From Sediminispirochaeta bajacaliforniensis DSM 16054 (GTDB lineage Bacteria > Spirochaetota > Spirochaetia > DSM-16054 > Sediminispirochaetaceae), in NCBI RefSeq assembly GCF_000378205.1, contig NZ_KB899413.1, forward strand, positions 62,001 to 126,000: 64,000 nt of DNA, given 5' to 3'. This document shows positions 60,928 through 64,000 of the stretch, piece by piece. The stretch's first letter is position 1; the number at the start of each line of letters is the position of its first letter. A program made the translations under genes and the position numbers. The notes beneath the pieces were generated by a model. It was given only the letters and a program-made list of their open reading frames with translations, ran no database searches and was not told where the DNA came from.

Positions 60928-62916
60928 TTAGTTGATCGCCACAACCGAAGGCGAAAGATAGAGGAAACCGCTTTTACGCCCTCCTATTGAGCTACGGTAG
61001 AGAAACGGGCTCTCCTCCACAAAGAGGGTAAACTGCTCTTCGGGCACTTCTCTGGTAAAGAGGAGTTCGTCAACCAAAAAGGCACCCTTACGATCAAGGT
61101 GCTGCATGATAAGAACAAGCTCTTGAGGAGGAAGGCGATCGGTTCGGAAAAGGCGTCCATCGGGACTAAAAACCGGTATGCCGTTCCACTCAAGGCGCCC
61201 TTCAGCATCCCCTCCGAAGGTCCCGTCCGAGGCCTCTTCGACAGAGAGAATACTTCGTTCAGGAACAGCCAAGACAAACCGCTCGCAGCGTACCATTTTC
61301 AGGGTAATGAAGGAAGCCCCTCCAGGTATGGTAATGGTAAACATAGTACCCTTTCCATCTTCACTCTCCGCTTCAAAATATGCTCCCTCGATGCGACCTA
61401 TCTTTCGGTATACAATATCCAAGCCAAAGCCACGGCCGGAAAGATCCGTCGCTTCATCCTTTGTCGTTATTCCCGGCCTGGCAAGAAGTGCGGCAAGTCT
61501 GTTGGCCCGACCACCGTCCGTTCCCTCAGAATCCCCATCCAAGGTGATATCTTCACCAAGCCTGGCAGAAAGCTTTTCTTTATCAATCCCCCTTCCGTCG
61601 TCGGATACCGAAAGGCTCAAGCCTCCAGCTCCACGATGGACATCAAGGCGAATCGTTCCTTCTTCGTCCTTGCCCGCTTTCAGGCGTTCCCCGGGAAACT
61701 CAATCCCGTGATCAACGCCGTTCCTCAAAAGATGGAGAATCGTCTCCCCCAGAAGTTCGGCGATTCTTCGATCGACATCAAGCTCTCCCCCGGACAAGAC
61801 AAGCCTGATTTTTTTCCCAAGCCTCCGGGCCATCTCTGCCACATATCCGGGATATCCGGCAAAAAGTTCCGAGAGACGAACCTTTGAAAGGGTCTTACCG
61901 ACCGATTCCAATCCCTCCACAAGATTACCCAATTCCGATAGGTTGGAGGCAACTGCCTCCGGTTCTTCTTTCCGTCTATCGATTCGCCGTTCTAGCTGAT
62001 GAAGTGAAAGTTTCAACTCGTCAATGTAACCGGCAAGGAGATTCAGCAGTCTCGGTTCGACCCTAATGGTAGCCGAAATATCCCCATGCACCCCTTCATC
62101 TTCTTCGCCCTCGCCTTCCAGCACTGCGGCATAGGAGACGGGCGTCAGGCTGATCGAATCGACCTGATCGATATGCACGGCCTGATACAGCTGCTTTACA
62201 GCACCCTTGCTTGTAAGGAAAATGGTCAGAGTCCTAAAATCATCACCATTGGCAGAGATATCCTGATCAGGACGAAAAAGCGGAATGGTGCGAATCACAT
62301 TGGAGACCTGTTCCAGGTTACTCAAAAGGAGATAAGCCTTGGCAAAAGGCATGACCGCTTCACGGCTAATATTCAAAAAGAGGCGGTAAAGCCCTTCGCC
62401 CCGGCGACGGGCTTCTTTCAGCAAACTGGTTTCGAAGGGTGAAAAATCGGGAAGGGCCGTTCCGACGATGTCCGGGATCGAAGTGCTGACCCGTTCCTTT
62501 CGGCCGGAAAGGAACGGGCCGTTTGAACAAGGCTGCACAGGGGACGTCTCCGAATCCTGTGAGCCTTGGCCGGATATAGTGTCCTTTGAATCGCCTCCGG
62601 ATAGAAGAAAATCAAGAATCTCCCCGATGCGATCGTTGGAAAAAATCAGGTCACCCACCTTCCGTGAAGAAAGGAGCTCTTTGCCTGACAAAGCAAGATT
62701 AATGGTCGTTTCCATCTGATGGGCAATGGAGGTGACCTCATCAATTCCGATATAGGCGGCCTCGGATTTAAGCGAGTGGGTGTTTCGCAGAAGCTGACGA
62801 AGGAATTCCACACTGTTCGGTCTGGAGCTCAGCTTCAGCAATAAATGGTGAATATTTTGAGAAAAGGCCTTTCCGTCGTCGAGAAAGGTCGTATACAAGC
62901 GATCGCCACTCTGCAT
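60928..62916 (-). CDS. CheA-like chemotaxis histidine kinase
   Basis: A 662-residue CheA-type protein. Residues 1-105 are an Hpt domain with the phospho-His in LLRNTHSLKSEAAYIG. Residues 300-370 form a helical dimerisation-like region. Next comes a HATPase domain with N box ILHLLRNGVDHGIEF, G1 VSDDGRGIDKEKL and G2 SGRGFGLDIVYRKIGRIEG, and a C-terminal CheW-like domain (ITLKMVRCERFVLAVPERSILSVEEA). Compared with normal CheA there is no clear P2 domain but a long unrelated middle (about 140-290). It is cotranscribed with hsp70/J-HEAT and not with che genes, so its input may not be taxis. Confidence 0.85.
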   Translation of the reverse strand: MQSGDRLYTTFLDDGKAFSQNIHHLLLKLSSRPNSVEFLRQLLRNTHSLKSEAAYIGIDEVTSIAHQMETTINLALSGKELLSSRKVGDLIFSNDRIGEILDFLLSGGDSKDTISGQGSQDSETSPVQPCSNGPFLSGRKERVSTSIPDIVGTALPDFSPFETSLLKEARRRGEGLYRLFLNISREAVMPFAKAYLLLSNLEQVSNVIRTIPLFRPDQDISANGDDFRTLTIFLTSKGAVKQLYQAVHIDQVDSISLTPVSYAAVLEGEGEEDEGVHGDISATIRVEPRLLNLLAGYIDELKLSLHQLERRIDRRKEEPEAVASNLSELGNLVEGLESVGKTLSKVRLSELFAGYPGYVAEMARRLGKKIRLVLSGGELDVDRRIAELLGETILHLLRNGVDHGIEFPGERLKAGKDEEGTIRLDVHRGAGGLSLSVSDDGRGIDKEKLSARLGEDITLDGDSEGTDGGRANRLAALLARPGITTKDEATDLSGRGFGLDIVYRKIGRIEGAYFEAESEDGKGTMFTITIPGGASFITLKMVRCERFVLAVPERSILSVEEASDGTFGGDAEGRLEWNGIPVFSPDGRLFRTDRLPPQELVLIMQHLDRKGAFLVDELLFTREVPEEQFTLFVEESPFLYRSSIGGRKSGFLYLSPSVVAIN

Positions 62917-62919
62917 TCC

Positions 62920-63555
62920 TTAAGCCCCTTTTCCTGCGACGAACAGAGTAACGGCCCGATTCCTGACCGCTCTGTTTCCATCCTGCATTGCAAGATTGAT
63001 GATCGTGGAAAAGCCTCCGCCCCCTATCCGTCCCACAGCATCCAAAACGGCAAGCCGTATTTCCTGATCGGAACGGGAAAAGACAGCGGAAAGCTCACCG
63101 GCACATTGCCGGACACCAAGCTTTCCCACCGCATCAACAGCCGATCGTACCACAAGAGGGGCGGGATCAAAAAGGGCCTTTCGAATGAATTGATAGCTAC
63201 TTCGCTTACCGCTGTTACCCAATTGTTTTACGGCAAAGGCACGGAGTTCGGGCACTTTTGCCTCCGTGACCATTCTGCCGAGGGCATCGGTATTGATCTC
63301 TTTTTTTGTAGTCTGGGCGCGGGGCGAGGGCCGTTTACGCCCCCCGCCGGGAAACTGTATACAACTGCCTTCCACCTGCCTTACACTTAATACCTTATAG
63401 GCACGAACTACCCGTTTAAACTGCTCGCTTGTGGCAGGGGTGTGAGAAAGATCGGGATGAAGCTGTTTGACGAGCCTTCTGTAGGCAGATTTTATCTCTT
63501 CCTGGCTGGCCCCACGCCGAAGGCCAAGAATTTGGTAGAGTCGACTATCATCCAT
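62920..63555 (-). CDS. J-domain protein with HEAT-like repeats
   Basis: A 211-residue protein. It starts MDDSRLYQILGLRRGASQEEIKSAYRRLVKQLHPDLSHT, a J domain with the HPD tripeptide needed to stimulate Hsp70. After a basic linker (RKRPSPRAQTTKKE) come about three HEAT/PBS-lyase-type helical repeats (SYQFIRKALFDPAPLVVRSAVDAVGKLG, and IRLAVLDAVGRIGGGGFSTIINLAMQDGNRAVRNRAVTLF). It probably recruits the Hsp70 encoded upstream to a partner. The ATG at 63555 overlaps the hsp70 stop by 8 bp; a longer start adds 11 residues not seen in J domains. Confidence 0.88.
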   Translation of the reverse strand: MDDSRLYQILGLRRGASQEEIKSAYRRLVKQLHPDLSHTPATSEQFKRVVRAYKVLSVRQVEGSCIQFPGGGRKRPSPRAQTTKKEINTDALGRMVTEAKVPELRAFAVKQLGNSGKRSSYQFIRKALFDPAPLVVRSAVDAVGKLGVRQCAGELSAVFSRSDQEIRLAVLDAVGRIGGGGFSTIINLAMQDGNRAVRNRAVTLFVAGKGA

Positions 63556-64000
63556 ATTTGAGCTCCTGATCACGAAGAATGGCCTCAATCTCGCCCAATA
63601 CTGTTTCCAAAGCGATACGACAACTGTTCAACTCTTTTCCTCCATTGCCTTCACACGCTTTTGCCGCAGCAAGGAGGATTTCGGAAATTTCTTTATGAAA
63701 AGAGGAGTCGATGCCACTACCGGCTCGCCGCCTTCCCTGCTTCACCCGATCGACAAGACGGAGGACCTTGTCCCGTACACCTGTTTCGAAATTACCCGAA
63801 ACCGGCGAGGGATTCGGTTCTCTGCTGATCGTCACTTGCTGAAGCGATCCCGTATCTACATCGCGTGCAAGGGCATGGAGAATACCATCCTCGTCGACCC
63901 GAAAACTAACTTCGATTAAGGGTTCGCCCTTGCAACCGTTTCGAATACCACCGAGCAAAAATCGTCCAAGAGAAGTGTTCGCTTCGACCCTTTTATTGTT
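63548..64000 (-). CDS. Hsp70 family chaperone (C-terminal part; gene continues beyond the window)
   Basis: 150 residues of an Hsp70 substrate-binding domain are inside the window: NNKRVEANTSLGRFLLGGIRNG, then PLIEVSFRVDEDGILHALARDVDTGSLQQVTI, matching the DnaK pattern of a beta sandwich ending in (I/V)TI, followed by a short helical lid. The lid is shorter than in DnaK and lacks the EEVD-like or acidic tail, so this is likely a DnaK-like paralogue specialised for the adjacent J/HEAT protein. The frame is open to base 64000. Confidence 0.88.
   Translation of the reverse strand, partial: NNKRVEANTSLGRFLLGGIRNGCKGEPLIEVSFRVDEDGILHALARDVDTGSLQQVTISREPNPSPVSGNFETGVRDKVLRLVDRVKQGRRRAGSGIDSSFHKEISEILLAAAKACEGNGGKELNSCRIALETVLGEIEAILRDQELKYG

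Overview
The window looks like chromosomal DNA of a free-living, fermentative, motile spirochaete (Spirochaetota; a Sediminispirochaeta/Spirochaeta-type genome is my best guess, by inference and not by database search). The clues are moderate base composition, many ABC sugar-uptake systems, a secreted binding protein with a signal peptide ending LFAGGKQE, a methyl-accepting chemotaxis protein, a CheA-like kinase next to an Hsp70/J-HEAT pair, a Gx-transporter/ApbE cluster as in treponemes, and an NfnAB-type ferredoxin:NADP oxidoreductase. I saw no rRNA, tRNA, CRISPR array, complete insertion sequence or prophage. Coding density is very high: most genes within operons overlap by ATGA or a few bases, and five of six convergent gene pairs overlap at their 3' ends.

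Layout. 1-6601 (minus): glpK, cls, cdaA, ybbR-like, acpS, a DUF2225 gene and the 5' part of truA. 6694-8492 (plus): an Fe-S RNA m5U methyltransferase and 5-formyl-THF cyclo-ligase, converging on an orphan PTS EIIA gene. 9126-11473 (minus): nfnB/nfnA with a clear terminator. 11639-11917: a small unknown gene with its own promoter. 11886-18271: a DeoR regulator plus a solitary sugar ABC ATPase, divergent from a complete ChvE/GguA/GguB monosaccharide importer. 18398-20302: cobU-cobS-cobC. 20299-23795 (minus): moeA-moaA-moaC-MOSC/MogA molybdopterin operon. 23920-24429: a secreted FMN-binding protein. 24489-31647 (minus): a gntR-led operon (FGGY kinase, class I aldolase, zinc dehydrogenase, binding protein, two permeases) that probably imports and breaks down a sugar alcohol or rare sugar.

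31756-38356 (minus) holds a DUF2087/HTH regulator and a five-gene two-component cluster (kinase, receiver, kinase, receiver, FapA/DUF342). 38537-50065 is a full branched-chain amino-acid operon, ilvB-ilvN-ilvC-ilvD-cimA-leuA-leuC-leuD-leuB. It is preceded by a 54-codon leader peptide with 15 isoleucine codons, a long RNA stem structure and a terminator: an attenuation system read directly from the sequence. Isoleucine is probably made through citramalate. 50062-52500 is the Gx-transporter/ApbE cluster. 52668-55721 encodes an NDH-2 fused to a DoxX-like membrane domain that is split by a 22-residue Ala-rich repeat, followed by a polyprenyl synthase. 55718-58320 has an MCP, HPr and a cupin. 58283-64000 (minus) has Hsp70 (partial), J/HEAT, CheA-like, EttA and a PfkB kinase.

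The observations I rate highest are the Ile-rich ilv leader/attenuator, the NDH-2/DoxX/repeat fusion, three promoter-start arrangements that predict leaderless mRNAs, the chaperone/CheA-like operon, and the GntR-type inverted repeat whose half-site recurs at the neighbouring regulator gene. All calls come from reading motifs by eye; no searches were run.
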